From: Pseudomonadales bacterium
GTDB lineage: Bacteria; Pseudomonadota; Gammaproteobacteria; Pseudomonadales; Pseudohongiellaceae
NCBI GenBank assembly: GCA_024234365.1
Contig: JACKOK010000007.1
Coordinates: 43,313 to 107,312 of the forward strand
Length of the DNA stretch: 64,000 nucleotides
Direction of reading: 5' to 3'
A model generated the notes under the pieces. That model had not been told where the DNA came from. It saw nothing but the letters and a program-made list of their open reading frames with translations, and made no database searches. Each line of letters starts with the position of its first letter. Position 1 is the stretch's first letter. Shown one piece after another: positions 8,184 to 16,967 of this stretch. The position numbers and the translations under genes are program-made.

Positions 8184-8459
8184 TCAGCGCGGTCGCAGGC
8201 TTCCCTTGCTGCTGTCGTCGCTGGCGGGTTTCAGGCCCTCGATTGCCGCAGCCCCGACATCTTTTGCCGTCTCGGCGACGATAATTGCCGCCTCTTTGCC
8301 GTACTCGATGCCCTTGCCGGTGTATTCAATGCCCTTGTCAGTGCCCTTGACCGCGCCTTTGCCGAGGTAGGCGAATCCTTCGCCGAGCGGGGCCGTGACA
8401 AAACCACAGCCATTCAGGGCCAGTGCAGCGGCGATATACAGTGCGATACGGGTCTTCAT
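8184..8459 (-). CDS. Small Gly/Lys-rich lipoprotein
   Basis: A 91-residue protein, MKTRIALYIAAALALNGCGF, with a lipobox LNGC at residues 15-18. The mature part repeats short GKG/YTGKGIEYGK motifs (GKGAVKGTDKGIEYTGKGIEYGKEA). This resembles small proteobacterial lipoproteins annotated only by family number. A longer frame continues upstream to 8609, but the lipoprotein signal fixes the start at 8459, with GGAGAG upstream. It converges on the DUF1285 gene with a 3-base gap. Function is unknown. Confidence 0.75.
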   Translation of the reverse strand: MKTRIALYIAAALALNGCGFVTAPLGEGFAYLGKGAVKGTDKGIEYTGKGIEYGKEAAIIVAETAKDVGAAAIEGLKPASDDSSKGSLRPR

Positions 8460-8714
8460 GAACGCTCTCCAGGCTGTCGGGAATACAGACCGTGCATCCG
8501 TGTGCACAGCTTCGTGGGGGATACACGCAAACTCCGTGCCCGAATCGTTTTCGGCCCCTGGCGGCAGGGGGCGGCAATGATTGACGCCTCGGGATAAACC
8601 CGGCATCATTGCCCCCTTTTCCGGGGCGCAGCCCTGCCGGATTTGGTGAAAGACTTATCAAATCAACGCACCCATTCGCATTCACTCTAACTCAAATCTC
8701 TCAATGGAGAATCC

Positions 8715-9464
8715 ATGAAGATTCTTGTGGCAGTCAAACGTGTGGTCGATGCAAACGTCAAGATTCGCGTCAAGGCGGATAACAGCGGTGTCGAGCTGAC
8801 CAATGCCAAAATGGCCATCAATCCCTTCTGCGAAATTGCTGTGGAAGAGGCGATCCGCATCAAGGAAAAGGGGCAGGCAGACGAGGTAATCGTCGTGTCC
8901 ATCGGCGACAAGGCCTGTCAGGAACAGATTCGCACCTCTCTCGCTTTGGGTGCCGATCGCGGCATTCATGTAGAAGCCGAGGACGGCGTGCAGCCTTTGG
9001 CGGTGGCCAAGATTCTGAAGGCGCTGATCGACAAGGAAGGCATTGGTCTGGTATTGCTCGGCAAGCAGTCCATTGATTCGGACAATAATCAGGTTGCCCA
9101 GATGCTGGCGGCGCTGGGCAATATGCCCCAGGGAACGTTCGCCTGCGCGGTGGAGTTGACCGATGGCAAGGTGAAGGTCACCCGTGAGATCGATGGTGGG
9201 GAGCAGACAGTGCTGCTGAGCCTGCCGGCGGTGATCTCCTCCGACCTGCGCCTGAATGAGCCGCGTTATGCCTCGCTGCCCAATATCATGAAGGCGAAGA
9301 AGAAGCCGATCGATACCGTGACGCCGGCAGACCTGGGCGTGAATACCGCATCCGGCCTGAAAATCATCGCGGTTGAGCCGCCCCCCGCACGTTCCGCAGG
9401 CGTGAAAGTGGCTGATGTGGACGAACTGATCAGCAAGCTCAAAACCGAAGCCAAAGTCATCTGA
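8715..9464 (+). CDS. etfB: Electron transfer flavoprotein, beta subunit
   Basis: A 249-residue protein beginning MKILVAVKRVVDANVKIRVK, the classic EtfB N-terminus. It binds AMP and, with EtfA, carries electrons from acyl-CoA and other dehydrogenases to ETF-ubiquinone oxidoreductase. The conserved GKQSIDSDNNQVAQMLA and the recognition-loop region near LRLNEPRYASLPNIMKAKKKPI are present. A GGAG ribosome site precedes ATG 8715. It is 46 bases ahead of etfA, in one operon. Confidence 0.97.
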   Translation: MKILVAVKRVVDANVKIRVKADNSGVELTNAKMAINPFCEIAVEEAIRIKEKGQADEVIVVSIGDKACQEQIRTSLALGADRGIHVEAEDGVQPLAVAKILKALIDKEGIGLVLLGKQSIDSDNNQVAQMLAALGNMPQGTFACAVELTDGKVKVTREIDGGEQTVLLSLPAVISSDLRLNEPRYASLPNIMKAKKKPIDTVTPADLGVNTASGLKIIAVEPPPARSAGVKVADVDELISKLKTEAKVI

Positions 9465-9510
9465 GCGGGCTCTCCAATCATTGCAGGAATTTACAAGGGA
9501 CAAACAGACC

Positions 9511-10440
9511 ATGAGCGTTCTAGTCATTGCAGAACATGACAATGTCAGCCTGAAGCCCGCCACTTTAAGTGCGGTGACAGCGGCCCAGGCCATCGGTGGT
9601 GATGTGGCCATTCTGATTGCCGGTGGCGCGTGCTCTTCCGCAGCATCCGCAGCGGCTGCTGTGCCGGGTGTCAGCAAGGTGCTGGTGGCTGATGATGCGG
9701 CCTACGCACATCAGTTGCCCGAAGCCGTTGCAGCTCTGATTGTTGACGTTGCAAAGGACTATTCCCATCTGCTGGCTGCGGCCACCACCACGGGCAAGAA
9801 TCTGATGCCACGTGTTGCCGCCCTGCTGGATGTGGCGCAGATTTCTGATATCACTGCCGTGAAAAGCGTGGACACCTTTGTGCGCCCGATCTACGCAGGC
9901 AATGCGCTGGCAACGGTGCAGTCCAGTGATCCGGTGAAGGTCATCACGGTGCGCAGCACGGCGTTTGCCGAAGCGCAAAACAGCGGTGGCAGTGCCGCGG
10001 TAGAGAATCTGGCGATCGTCAAGACGCAGAACCTGTCCAGTTTCCTCAGCGAAGAACTGTCGGTATCCGAGCGTCCTGAACTGACGGCGGCCTCCATCGT
10101 GATTTCCGGTGGGCGAGGCATGGGCAGCGGAGAAAATTTCGCGCTCATCGAAAAGGTCGCGGACAAGCTCGGTGCCGCGATCGGCGCTTCCCGTGCGGCA
10201 GTCGATGCCGGCTTTGTGCCCAATGATATGCAGGTGGGGCAGACCGGCAAAATCGTCGCACCGGATCTGTATATTGCCGTGGGTATCTCTGGCGCCATTC
10301 AACACCTGGCGGGGATGAAGGACAGCAAGGTAATCGTTGCCATCAACAAGGATGAGGAAGCCCCGATTTTCCAGGTGGCCGACTACGGCCTGGTGGACGA
10401 TCTGTTCAAGGTGCTGCCGGAGCTGGCGGAGAAGCTGTAA
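9511..10440 (+). CDS. etfA: Electron transfer flavoprotein, alpha subunit
   Basis: A 309-residue FAD-binding subunit of ETF. The C-terminal FAD domain shows SGGRGMGSGENF, GASRAAVDAGFVPNDMQVGQTGK, and the stretch PDLYIAVGISGAIQHLAGM followed by VIVAINKDEEAPIF. A TTG at 9481 would extend the frame by 10 residues, but MSVLVIAEHDN from ATG 9511 is the usual N-terminus. The operon ends in a strong bidirectional hairpin shared with rne. Confidence 0.97.
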   Translation: MSVLVIAEHDNVSLKPATLSAVTAAQAIGGDVAILIAGGACSSAASAAAAVPGVSKVLVADDAAYAHQLPEAVAALIVDVAKDYSHLLAAATTTGKNLMPRVAALLDVAQISDITAVKSVDTFVRPIYAGNALATVQSSDPVKVITVRSTAFAEAQNSGGSAAVENLAIVKTQNLSSFLSEELSVSERPELTAASIVISGGRGMGSGENFALIEKVADKLGAAIGASRAAVDAGFVPNDMQVGQTGKIVAPDLYIAVGISGAIQHLAGMKDSKVIVAINKDEEAPIFQVADYGLVDDLFKVLPELAEKL

Positions 10441-10490
10441 CAGCGAAAGCGGGGCGGATGTGTTCCCGCAGGTATTTGTACCGCACCATA

Positions 10491-10528
10491 AAAAACGCCC
10501 CGTGACTGTTCAGCCACGGGGCGTTTTT
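10491..10528. terminator. Bidirectional rho-independent terminator between etfA and rne
   Basis: A perfect 14-bp stem, AAAAACGCCCCGTG (10491-10504) against CACGGGGCGTTTTT (10515-10528), with a 10-base loop. It has an A-tract on one side and a T-tract on the other, so it can stop transcripts from both convergent genes. Confidence 0.95.
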
Positions 10529-10542
10529 GTTTCGGTCTGCTT

Positions 10543-13428
10543 TTATTGACCAGACTCGGCGTTCTGCGCTGCTTCCAGCATCTTGCGACGCTTGATTTCA
10601 CGCGGATCATTGGGAGCCCGTCCGCTTGGTGCGGGCTCTGCCGGTGTCTCTTCAGCAAGGATCGGAGCAGGAGCAGCTTCCACTACAGAGGGAGTCTCTT
10701 CGGCAGGCGCTGCAGCAGCGTCATCCTGCGTTGCTTCCACTTCTACAGTGGCAGGCTTCGCTGCTTCGCTTTCCTGTGCCGTCTCGTCTGCCGCTTCGGG
10801 GGCGGCCTGTTCGACAACCGTTGTCACGCTTGCTTCCTCGGCGACCGCCTCTTCGGGTGCTGCTTCGGCGCTTGCGATTTCCACAGCAGCCGTTTCCTCG
10901 ACAGCGGTTTCCGCCTGGCTGTTTGCGCTGGTTTCAGTTTGCACGGTGGACTCTGCTACAACAGAGCCGGTGTCCTGCGCATCAGCATTGGCGACCGCTT
11001 CGCTGACAGCGGCAGCATCAGCGGATGCCACGTCAGTTTCCTGGCCGGGAGCATCGGCGCTCTCCGCATTCTCGTCTGTGGCAGCATTGCCCTGACGGTT
11101 GCGTGAACGGCGGCGATCAGAGGGGCGACGACGACGGGAACGGCTGGGGGCTTCCGCGTTGTCTTCAGTGCTTTCCTGAACATTGCCGTTCACCTCTTCG
11201 GCAGCCGCAGTCTCTTCAACATTGTGCGCTGGCTGCTGTGCCACGGCGTTGTCATTCTGCTCAGGAGTTTCAACCGCTGCGTCGATTTGCGCTGCGTCCG
11301 CATTTTCCTGATCGGCAACCGCCTGCTCTTCGGCGCGCGGGCCGCGACGACGCTGGCTGGTGTTGCGCGGGCGGCGGTTTCCGCTGCGACGCTGGGCACC
11401 GCGGGATTCCTCAGAGGCCGCACCGTTCTGTGCATCCTCTGTCTGTGATTCATCGCTGTTGCCACGGCTTTCGCGTTTTTCATCACGACGGTTGCCACGC
11501 TCTTCGCGATTGCCGTCCTGGTTGCTGTTGCGGCCACGGCCTCCACGCTTGCGACCCTGGCCGGGTTCGCGTGCAGGTTTGTCGCTTTCCGTGGCGGCTT
11601 CGGCATTGCGGTCCTTGTCGTTGGCACGATTGTCATCGCGACGGTTTGCCTGCTGTTTGCCACCACGACGCTGATCGCGACGACCATCACGGCTGCGGTT
11701 GTTGCCACGGCCGGAGCGGGCAGGCTTCTTCTTGCTTTCTTCCTCTTCGTCATCGCCCAGCAGCCAGCCGAACAGCATGGCAAAGAGACCTTTTTTCTTC
11801 TTTTCCGGGGTGGCAACAGGCGCAGGAGGCTGGCTCAGGGTCGGTGCCTGCACGGCCGCCTGCTGGGGAGCAGGGGCGGGCTTGCTGTGACGATGGCCGC
11901 TGTCCTGGGCATCCTGATGGATTTCGATTTCGTAGCTGGCAGTATTGCTGCTGTCACTGCCGGAGACGCCCTGAATTTCATAGTGAGGGGTTTCCAGTTC
12001 GGCATTGGCCACGATGACCAGCTTGGTACCACTCTGGGTTTCAATGGCGCTGACCGCTGCCCGCTTTTCATTGAGCAGATAGGAGGCCACGGCGATTGGC
12101 ACGATGGCACGCACTTCGGTGCTGCGACGCTTGTTGGCCTCTTCCTGCAGCACGCGCAGGATGGACAGGGACTGGGATTTCACATCGCGGATGGCACCCT
12201 GGCCGCTGCAGCGCGGGCAAACGATAGTGCTGGTTTCCTCCAGGGAGGGGCGCAGACGCTGACGGGACATTTCCAGCAGCCCGAAGCGGGAGATGCGGCC
12301 TACCTGCACACGGGCACGGTCGGCTTCCAGCGCATCGCGCATGCGGTTTTCCACTTCTTTCTGGTTGCGGGCAGAATTCATGTCGATGAAATCGATCACG
12401 ATCAGGCCGCCCATGTCACGCAGGCGCAGTTGGCGGGCAATCTCGTCGGCCGCTTCCAGGTTGGTGTTCAGCGCGGTCTCTTCGATGTCCGAACCCCGTG
12501 TGGCGCGGGAAGAGTTGATATCGATGGAGACCAGAGCCTCGGTCGGGTCGATCACGATGGAGCCGCCGGAGGGCAGTTTCACTTCGCGTTGAAACGCGGT
12601 TTCGATCTGGCCTTCGATCTGGTAGCGGTTGAACAGCGGCAGGGTCTCCTGGTAGAGCTTGATGCGGCTCTCGTAGTTCGGCATGACCTGGCGCACGAAA
12701 TTCAGGGCTTCCTCGTAGGCGGAAGAGGTGTCAAACAGCACCTCGCCGATGTCCTGGCGCAGGTAGTCACGGATGGTGCGGATGATGACATTGCTTTCCT
12801 GATAGATCAGGAAGGGAGCAGCCCGCTGGCTGGATGCTTCGGTAATGGACTGCCACAGGGACAGCAGGTAATCCAGATCCCACTGCAGCTCTTCCTGCTG
12901 CTTGCCCACGCCGGCGGTGCGCACGATCATGCCCATGCCATCGGGGATATCCAGACCACTGAGGGCTTCACGGATCTCGGAGCGGTCATCGCCCTCGATG
13001 CGGCGGGAGATACCGCCGGCACGGGGGTTGTTCGGCATCAGCACCAGGTAGCGTCCGGCCAGGCTGACGAAGGTGGTCAGGGCGGCACCCTTGTTGCCAC
13101 GCTCTTCCTTTTCCACCTGTACGATGACTTCGGTGCCTTCGGCAACGGCTTCCTTGATGTTCACGCGGCCGTTCTCGCCACTGCCTTTTTTGCTGAAATA
13201 CTGCGGAGAGATTTCCTTCAGGGGCAGGAAACCGTGACGCTCGGCGCCGAAATCGACGAAGGCGGCTTCAAGGCTGGGTTCCACGCGGGTAATACGGCCT
13301 TTGTAGATGCTGGCCTTTTTCTGGACTCTGGAGCGGTTTTCGATGTCGAGGTCATAAAGACGCTGGCCATCGACGAGGGCGACACGCAGCTCTTCTTCCT
13401 GAGTTGCGTTGATAAGCATTCTTTTCAT
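10543..13428 (-). CDS. rne: Ribonuclease E
   Basis: A 961-residue endoribonuclease that initiates mRNA decay and processes rRNA and tRNA. The N-terminal half is the catalytic core: MKRMLINATQEEELRVALVDG, the S1 domain, the 5' sensor, the two metal-binding Asp in VSIDINSSR and IDFIDMNSAR, and the Zn-link CPRCSGQG. The C-terminal half is the natively unstructured scaffold: an amphipathic stretch (KKGLFAMLFGWLLG), Arg-rich RNA-binding segments (RSGRGNNRSRDGRRDQRR, SRSRRRRPSDRRRSRNR) and a long Glu/Ala-rich tail ending in a short basic peptide. Scaffold length is comparable to Pseudomonas and E. coli. Confidence 0.97.
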   Translation of the reverse strand: MKRMLINATQEEELRVALVDGQRLYDLDIENRSRVQKKASIYKGRITRVEPSLEAAFVDFGAERHGFLPLKEISPQYFSKKGSGENGRVNIKEAVAEGTEVIVQVEKEERGNKGAALTTFVSLAGRYLVLMPNNPRAGGISRRIEGDDRSEIREALSGLDIPDGMGMIVRTAGVGKQQEELQWDLDYLLSLWQSITEASSQRAAPFLIYQESNVIIRTIRDYLRQDIGEVLFDTSSAYEEALNFVRQVMPNYESRIKLYQETLPLFNRYQIEGQIETAFQREVKLPSGGSIVIDPTEALVSIDINSSRATRGSDIEETALNTNLEAADEIARQLRLRDMGGLIVIDFIDMNSARNQKEVENRMRDALEADRARVQVGRISRFGLLEMSRQRLRPSLEETSTIVCPRCSGQGAIRDVKSQSLSILRVLQEEANKRRSTEVRAIVPIAVASYLLNEKRAAVSAIETQSGTKLVIVANAELETPHYEIQGVSGSDSSNTASYEIEIHQDAQDSGHRHSKPAPAPQQAAVQAPTLSQPPAPVATPEKKKKGLFAMLFGWLLGDDEEEESKKKPARSGRGNNRSRDGRRDQRRGGKQQANRRDDNRANDKDRNAEAATESDKPAREPGQGRKRGGRGRNSNQDGNREERGNRRDEKRESRGNSDESQTEDAQNGAASEESRGAQRRSGNRRPRNTSQRRRGPRAEEQAVADQENADAAQIDAAVETPEQNDNAVAQQPAHNVEETAAAEEVNGNVQESTEDNAEAPSRSRRRRPSDRRRSRNRQGNAATDENAESADAPGQETDVASADAAAVSEAVANADAQDTGSVVAESTVQTETSANSQAETAVEETAAVEIASAEAAPEEAVAEEASVTTVVEQAAPEAADETAQESEAAKPATVEVEATQDDAAAAPAEETPSVVEAAPAPILAEETPAEPAPSGRAPNDPREIKRRKMLEAAQNAESGQ

Positions 13429-14246
13429 GTAGGTTCACTTTCCGTTATGCCAGAAAGGGAAACCCGGGGAATATCAAACCTGCGGGCAGGGGCTTACTGT
13501 AAGCGGATTAACGCCTTTTCCGAAAGGACCATGGTGAGATATGAGCTTCATCGTTAACCCTGGTGTTCCAGAAACTGGAAATCCGATAAATCCGTGACTT
13601 ACTTCTTCACGCAGTTTTTTCACTGCGTTGCGCTGGCAGTGGTTGGCGGTTTGGCCCGGCACTGCTGGGAAGTCGTTTTTATGTAAACCTGCTCTTGGTC
13701 AGTGCCCGTCATGTTTGACGTTTGGCAGTGACTTCAGTCATTCGATACGACCCGAATTACTCTGGCTGTATTGACTATCTTTTCGTGGCGGCGGTTAAGG
13801 CCGTCACGCCGTATGTTTTCGACACCGCGTTTGCAAAAAAGGTGTCGTGCTTTGCTTTGTCTTTCTGAAAAAATTCTGTCTGGACCGGGATACGCCGCCT
13901 GCATTGCGCGGCGCTTCATGCCGGTGTCCGCTTGCTCTGCCATACAGGAGACTGAAAGCATGCAAGCGCTCAGAAAATCTCAACGTTGGCAGGCAGGATT
14001 TGATGTTCTGCTTCGAACGTTCTGTAAGGCCCGCGAAATATAGCAGCAAATACTTTTTAATTCAATTACCTGGAGGGATTTGTGAGCCGGTTCAGAGGAA
14101 TATCCGCCGGCTCCCCGGACGTTTTTGGCTGCCGTCTTCCGGGCAGAGGGGAAAGGCAGGCAGTATCGGCCCCATCTTGCTCTGCGGGGAGGCAGGGGAG
14201 TAGACTCTTTGGCGATCGTGGCATTGCTAATACAGAGGCACAGCCT
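13429..14246. promoter_or_regulatory. 818-base intergenic region: rne leader/promoter and upstream region of the recombinase-like gene
   Basis: No established gene. The half next to rne should hold its promoter and a leader, since in E. coli rne has a long autoregulatory 5' UTR; I cannot place the promoter confidently. On the plus strand there is a 27-codon frame at 13960 with a good ribosome site. A strong GGAGGG lies before GTG 14082, in frame with the recombinase-like gene. A GAGCCGG/CCGGCTC stem overlaps that GTG. Confidence 0.4.
13960..14043 (+). CDS. Possible small ORF or leader peptide (27 aa)
   Basis: ATG 13960 is preceded by AGGAG 9 bases upstream and encodes MQALRKSQRWQAGFDVLLRT plus seven residues, a basic amphipathic peptide. 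Evidence for translation is only the ribosome site. It could be a leader peptide for the downstream recombinase-like gene, a real small protein, or chance. Confidence 0.2.
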   Translation: MQALRKSQRWQAGFDVLLRTFCKAREI

Positions 14247-14930
14247 ATGGCAAGCTATCTTTACCTGCGCACCTGCGAATATGAACTCTGCGCCGAGAGC
14301 GTTGGCGGTGTTCCGGCACTGGAGGAACAGCTGGCACGCGAGCGGCAGGCGCTGCGGGAGTACTGCGCAGCGCGCGGCTGGACGGCGGCGGATTTTGTGG
14401 TGGACCATGCAGCCCCCTGGGCTTCCGATTTCGCCGAACGGGAGCAGGGGAGGGCTCTGCTGGAGCGTCTGCAGGCTGGCGACCGGTTACTGGTGTACTC
14501 GCTGGAGCGGGTATTCAGCTCCTGCTATGATGCCAGCGCAACGATCGAGCGCTTCCGCGATTCCGGCATTGCCCTGCAGGTTGTGGAGCTGGATGGTGAT
14601 GTGTGCAATACCGGATTCACGCTGGACGTGGTGCGGGCAGCGCGCCTGTTTGCCGGGCTTGAACGCAGGCGCTCGGTAGAGCGCATCCGCAACGTCAAAC
14701 GCAGTCAACGCAGCAAGGGGCGTTATCTGGGAGGAAGCCGGCCATTTGGGTACATGATTCACAGCAATGGCCGCCTCATCGAGCACCCTCTGGAGCAGAA
14801 GGTGCTTAAACGGATCATGCAGCTGCGCGACCAGGGCAAGTCCCTGCGCGCTATCGCCACCGAGGTCAGCACTCCCGTGGCACCTGTCAGTTTCAAAACC
14901 GTGCAAAGGATTTTGCAGCGCAATGTTTAA
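14247..14930 (+). CDS. Serine-recombinase-like protein with altered active site
   Basis: A 227-residue protein (from ATG 14247, with AGAGG 8 bases upstream) resembling resolvase/invertase N-terminal domains. It has ALEEQLARERQALREYCAARGW, a GDRLLVYSLERVF helix, and a C-terminal helix-turn-helix (QGKSLRAIATEVS... SFKTVQRIL). The nucleophile motif normally YxRVS reads YLRTC, so Ser is Cys. The downstream LDRLGR motif reads LERVFS, losing the Asp and the second Arg. Strand transfer therefore looks abolished, suggesting a domesticated DNA-binding protein. GTG 14082 with a strong ribosome site would add 55 non-conserved residues. Its end overlaps lolC by 8 bases. Confidence 0.7.
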   Translation: MASYLYLRTCEYELCAESVGGVPALEEQLARERQALREYCAARGWTAADFVVDHAAPWASDFAEREQGRALLERLQAGDRLLVYSLERVFSSCYDASATIERFRDSGIALQVVELDGDVCNTGFTLDVVRAARLFAGLERRRSVERIRNVKRSQRSKGRYLGGSRPFGYMIHSNGRLIEHPLEQKVLKRIMQLRDQGKSLRAIATEVSTPVAPVSFKTVQRILQRNV

Positions 14931-16173
14931 ACCCGTCTCGCTCTTCATTGGCCTGCGTTACACCCGTACCCGCAAAAAGAGCCAGATCATTTCCTTCGTC
15001 TCCATTGTCTCCACCCTGGGCATCACCGTTGGGGTGCTTGCGCTGGTCGTGGTGTTGTCCGTCATTAACGGCTCCACCAGCGTTATGCGGGAGGAAACAC
15101 TGAAATCCGTGCCGCATGCCAGCATCCAGGCCGATGGCGGGCTGCGGGAATGGCCCGCGCTGCGCGATGCTCTGGTGCGCAGCCCCGGTATTGTGGGGGT
15201 GGCGCCCTATGTCTCGGGGGAAGCCTGGTTACGTTTCGACGGGGGCGGGGAGTTCGTGCAATTGCGTGGGGTGGCTCCGGCCCTGGAGCATGAGGTGCTG
15301 CAGGTGAACAGCCCCGGCTTTGATGCCTTGCTGGAGGCCCTGGGGCAGGAGGAGAACGGCATTATCCTGGGGCTCAGCCTTGCCAGCCGTCTTGGGGTGT
15401 ATGCGGGGGATGAGGTGACGCTGATGTCCCTGAACAGCCTGGTGAACCGTCATCTGGACGAGGTGATGCGTTTCACGGTGATCGGCGCGGCGGACTTTGG
15501 TTTCTATGGCAATGGCAATACGGTCATGGTTGCGCTGGGGGCGGCGCAGCACCTGTTTGGCAATGTCAGTGAGGCACAGGCGCTGCGCCTGCGGGTGGAC
15601 GATGTGTTCAATGCGGGCCTGATTGCGGATGCGGCTCTGGATGCGATTCCTGTGGGGCAGCGCAACCAGGCGCTGAGCAGCAGCAGTTGGAGCGAGACCC
15701 AGAGCAGCCTGTTCGATGCCCTGCGCCTGGAGAAGACCCTGACGGGTTTCATGCTGCTCATGATCGTGGTCATCGGCGCCGTTAATATTGTGTCCACCCT
15801 GGTGATGGTGGTGGCGGATAAAAGCGCTGACATCGCCATCCTGCGTACCATGGGCGCCAGTCGCACCACCATCATGAGCGTCTTTGTCACTCAGGGAACT
15901 GCCGTGGGCGTTCTTGGCACTTTGTTTGGCGCGGTGCTGGGTGTGCTGATCTCGCTGAATCTGACGCAATTGCTGCGAGGCCTGGAGACCCTGCTCAACA
16001 CGGCGTTCTCGCCCGCCGATGTGTATATGATTTCCTATCTGCGCGCTGAGCTGCGGGGAGGGGATGTGCTGCTGATCTGCCTCAGTGCGCTGGGCATCAG
16101 TTTTCTGGCCACCCTGTATCCCGCCTACCGCGCCACCCGCATCCAGCCTGCCGAGGTCCTGAGGTATGAATAG
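14923..16173 (+). CDS. lolC: Lipoprotein-releasing ABC transporter permease (LolC/E family)
   Basis: A 416-residue inner-membrane permease starting MFKPVSLFIGLRYTRTRKKS, typical of LolC/LolE. There is one N-terminal membrane helix, a large periplasmic domain, and three C-terminal helices (MLLMIVVIGAVNIVSTLVMVV onward) ending in the FtsX-like ATLYPAYRATRIQPAEVLRYE. With LolD and LolE it extracts outer-membrane lipoproteins and hands them to LolA. The start ATG lies inside the preceding gene's last codons, so translation is coupled to the recombinase-like gene. Confidence 0.93.
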   Translation: MFKPVSLFIGLRYTRTRKKSQIISFVSIVSTLGITVGVLALVVVLSVINGSTSVMREETLKSVPHASIQADGGLREWPALRDALVRSPGIVGVAPYVSGEAWLRFDGGGEFVQLRGVAPALEHEVLQVNSPGFDALLEALGQEENGIILGLSLASRLGVYAGDEVTLMSLNSLVNRHLDEVMRFTVIGAADFGFYGNGNTVMVALGAAQHLFGNVSEAQALRLRVDDVFNAGLIADAALDAIPVGQRNQALSSSSWSETQSSLFDALRLEKTLTGFMLLMIVVIGAVNIVSTLVMVVADKSADIAILRTMGASRTTIMSVFVTQGTAVGVLGTLFGAVLGVLISLNLTQLLRGLETLLNTAFSPADVYMISYLRAELRGGDVLLICLSALGISFLATLYPAYRATRIQPAEVLRYE

Positions 16174-16175
16174 TC

Positions 16176-16967
16176 ATGAGTGAGAATCTGCGTCCATCTC
16201 CCACTGCCCAGATCGTCTCGCCCTTTATGCAGGAGCCGGAACTGATGCTGGAGTGTGTGGACTTGTGCAAGGTCTACTCCGAAGGGCCCGCCGATGTGCA
16301 GGTGCTGGATCACCTGAACCTGCGTGTGTATGCCGGGGAGCGGGTGGCCATTGTCGGAGCCTCCGGCTCGGGCAAGACCACACTGCTCAACCTGTTGGGG
16401 GGGCTGGACCTGCCGACCTCCGGCACGGTGATGATTGCCGGTATGAACCTGGCCAACCTCAACGAGACCCAGCGCGGCCAGATGCGCAATCGCAATCTCG
16501 GCTTCGTCTACCAGTTCCATCATCTGCTGGGCGAGTTCACGGCGCTGGAGAATGTCTGCATGCCGCTGTTGATTGCCGGCATGGATGTGGTGCTGGCCAG
16601 CCGCAAGGGCGAGGCAATGCTGACGCGGGTCGGCCTGGCCCACCGCCTGGAGCACAAACCTTCGGAACTGTCCGGCGGGGAACGCCAGCGGGTGGCCATT
16701 GCCCGCGCCCTGGTGACGGAACCGCGTTGTGTGCTGCTGGACGAGCCCACGGGCAATCTCGACCGTCATACCGCACACGAGATTCATCAGCTGATGGCGG
16801 AGCTGAACACCCAGCTTGATACCAGTTTCATCGTGGTCACCCATGACGAGGAGTTTGCTCGTTCCCTCGACCGCGTGCTGCAACTGCGCAACGGACGCCT
16901 CGCGCCCGTTGAGACGGAAGGGGCCCACGGGGTCTTCGCTAGCGACGAGCCGAGCCATGAAGACTGA
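16176..16967 (+). CDS. lolD: Lipoprotein-releasing system ATP-binding protein LolD
   Basis: A protein of up to 263 residues; the core starts about residue 24 (PELMLECVDLCKVYSEG), and the N-terminal 20 or so residues are extra relative to most LolD. Walker A is GASGSGKTT. The LolD-characteristic NLGFVYQFHHLLGEFTALENV is present, the ABC signature is LSGGERQRVAIARAL, and Walker B is VLLDEPTGNLD. It starts 2 bases after lolC ends and its 3' end overlaps lolE by 11 bases, so lolCDE is one tightly packed operon. Confidence 0.95.
   Translation: MSENLRPSPTAQIVSPFMQEPELMLECVDLCKVYSEGPADVQVLDHLNLRVYAGERVAIVGASGSGKTTLLNLLGGLDLPTSGTVMIAGMNLANLNETQRGQMRNRNLGFVYQFHHLLGEFTALENVCMPLLIAGMDVVLASRKGEAMLTRVGLAHRLEHKPSELSGGERQRVAIARALVTEPRCVLLDEPTGNLDRHTAHEIHQLMAELNTQLDTSFIVVTHDEEFARSLDRVLQLRNGRLAPVETEGAHGVFASDEPSHED

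Noticed and set aside
11887..13557. Long plus-strand frame opposite rne
   Set aside because: Antisense to the conserved RNase E catalytic core, with no recognisable family.
14082..14246. N-terminal extension of the recombinase-like protein from GTG 14082
   Set aside because: The ribosome site is strong, but the 55 residues look random (Gly/Arg/Ser-rich). The resolvase-like homology begins at ATG 14247. Kept as an alternative.
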